Positions 63,362 to 64,000 of a DNA stretch of 64,000 nucleotides are shown piece after piece. The stretch covers positions 8,620,501 through 8,684,500 of the forward strand of contig OY540822.1 in assembly GCA_961205875.1 (NCBI GenBank), written 5' to 3'. The notes below the pieces were generated by a model. The model was not told the origin of the DNA. It was given only the letters and a program-made list of their open reading frames with translations, and ran no database searches. A program made the translations under genes and the position numbers. This DNA comes from Sialis fuliginosa. Taxonomy: Eukaryota; Arthropoda; Insecta; Megaloptera; Sialidae. Within the stretch, counting starts at the first letter, position 1, and each line of letters starts with the position of its first letter.

Positions 63362-63596
63362 TTATATTTTTAAACAGGTTTTAAGTAATTTAAGTAGATT
63401 TCAATTTGAATATATTTTGTTATTGTCAGACTAAAATGAAATAAAAACAAATAATTATATCCGTAATATTTATTTTCATTCATTTTGTAATACATTTCTC
63501 AGTATCTATAAACTATCACAATTAATTATTAGATATATTTTTTATTTTATTGTTTCCATTTACAGACATTTTGATAATTCAGATATTTATGTAAAT

Positions 63597-64000
63597 AGGG
63601 TCGAGCGGGGTAAATATGAAACACCAAAAAAATGGGGTAAAAGTGAAACCAAGCTTGCAACTAAAAAACTAATTTGTTTATAGCAGAATTATAAAAACTG
63701 ACATCATCATTAAAGGTTTGTTAAAGCGACCTGAAAATATAAATCGCCTAATAAGTGACTTCTACAGATTTCTCTGTTAGTCGATGTCAAAACGTGTGAA
63801 TTAAATTTTAATTATTTGCACATAACTTTCTGTATAGCTCAGATATTAATTTAAGTTACAATGAAAATAAATAAAAGTTGCTTTTGTAGCTTTTCTTTTA
63901 ATTTTTTGAGAAATATTTTCCATTAGAGGCCTGTTTCACTTTTTCCGTTACCTGTTTCACTTTTTCCCAAATTAGAGGTTAAAAATGAAACACACTTTTT
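63597..64000. mobile_element. Family T2 TIR element, copy 3 (cut by window end)
   Basis: It starts agggtcgagcggggtaaata in the same orientation as copy 2 and continues with high similarity to the window edge, including the central part that copy 2 lacks. Confidence 0.65.

Larger units (their letters stand above)
60996..63596. other. Region downstream of Taf13
   Basis: No complete gene is seen. AATAAA at 61202-61207 could end the Taf13 transcript. The stretch 61210-62100 is AT-rich without structure. Two repeats and a possible exon are listed separately. Confidence 0.5.

Noticed and set aside
1..64000. tRNA or rRNA genes and CRISPR arrays
   Set aside because: No cloverleaf with A/B boxes, no rRNA core sequence and no regularly spaced direct repeats were seen.

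Overview
The window is AT-rich animal nuclear DNA, most likely from an insect. It carries small exons with canonical GT-AG introns, five insect-type gene families and a dense load of short non-autonomous transposons. The exact order is not decidable from the sequence; a non-dipteran insect is the safest reading. No rRNA, CRISPR, bacterial operon or viral gene was seen. I read the exons by hand. For all five complete gene models the summed exon lengths are divisible by three, which supports the splice sites.

Layout: (1) 1-40337 holds three head-to-tail, minus-strand paralogues of an SLC26A11-like sulfate/anion transporter. Copy A (5801 down to 1014) continues off the left edge; copy B (26321-18841, 595 aa) and copy C (40337-32716, 603 aa) are complete. 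They are separated by 6-13 kb of repeat-filled DNA. (2) 40338-48078 is gene-free and repeat-rich. (3) 50313-48079 (minus) is a PRPP-synthetase-associated protein (PRPSAP2-like, 383 aa). About 0.86 kb away, head to head, lies a G-protein alpha subunit (51175-52494, plus, 360 aa) that best fits the Galpha-v class. (4) 52495-57940 is a convergent intergenic or 3'UTR region with a 1.08-kb near-perfect palindrome. (5) Synaptogyrin (60261-57941, minus, 225 aa) and TAF13 (60389-60995, plus, 125 aa) share a 127-bp divergent promoter; the first TAF13 intron appears to use a GC donor. (6) 60996-64000 holds repeats and a possible distal exon.

The genes do not form one pathway. The transporter array is a tandem expansion of a membrane anion-exchanger family. 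The other four genes are housekeeping or neuronal: nucleotide-synthesis regulation, G-protein signalling, synaptic vesicle protein and TFIID subunit.

The repeat content is diverse: hAT-type MITEs with 8-bp target duplications, TA-flanked and TTAA-flanked MITEs, a complete small Helitron, and many fold-back elements. Two fold-back families contain hammerhead-ribozyme-like cores. The features most worth checking are the Galpha-v gene, the intron differences among the three transporters, the large hairpins, the hammerhead-like fold-backs and the GC-AG intron.
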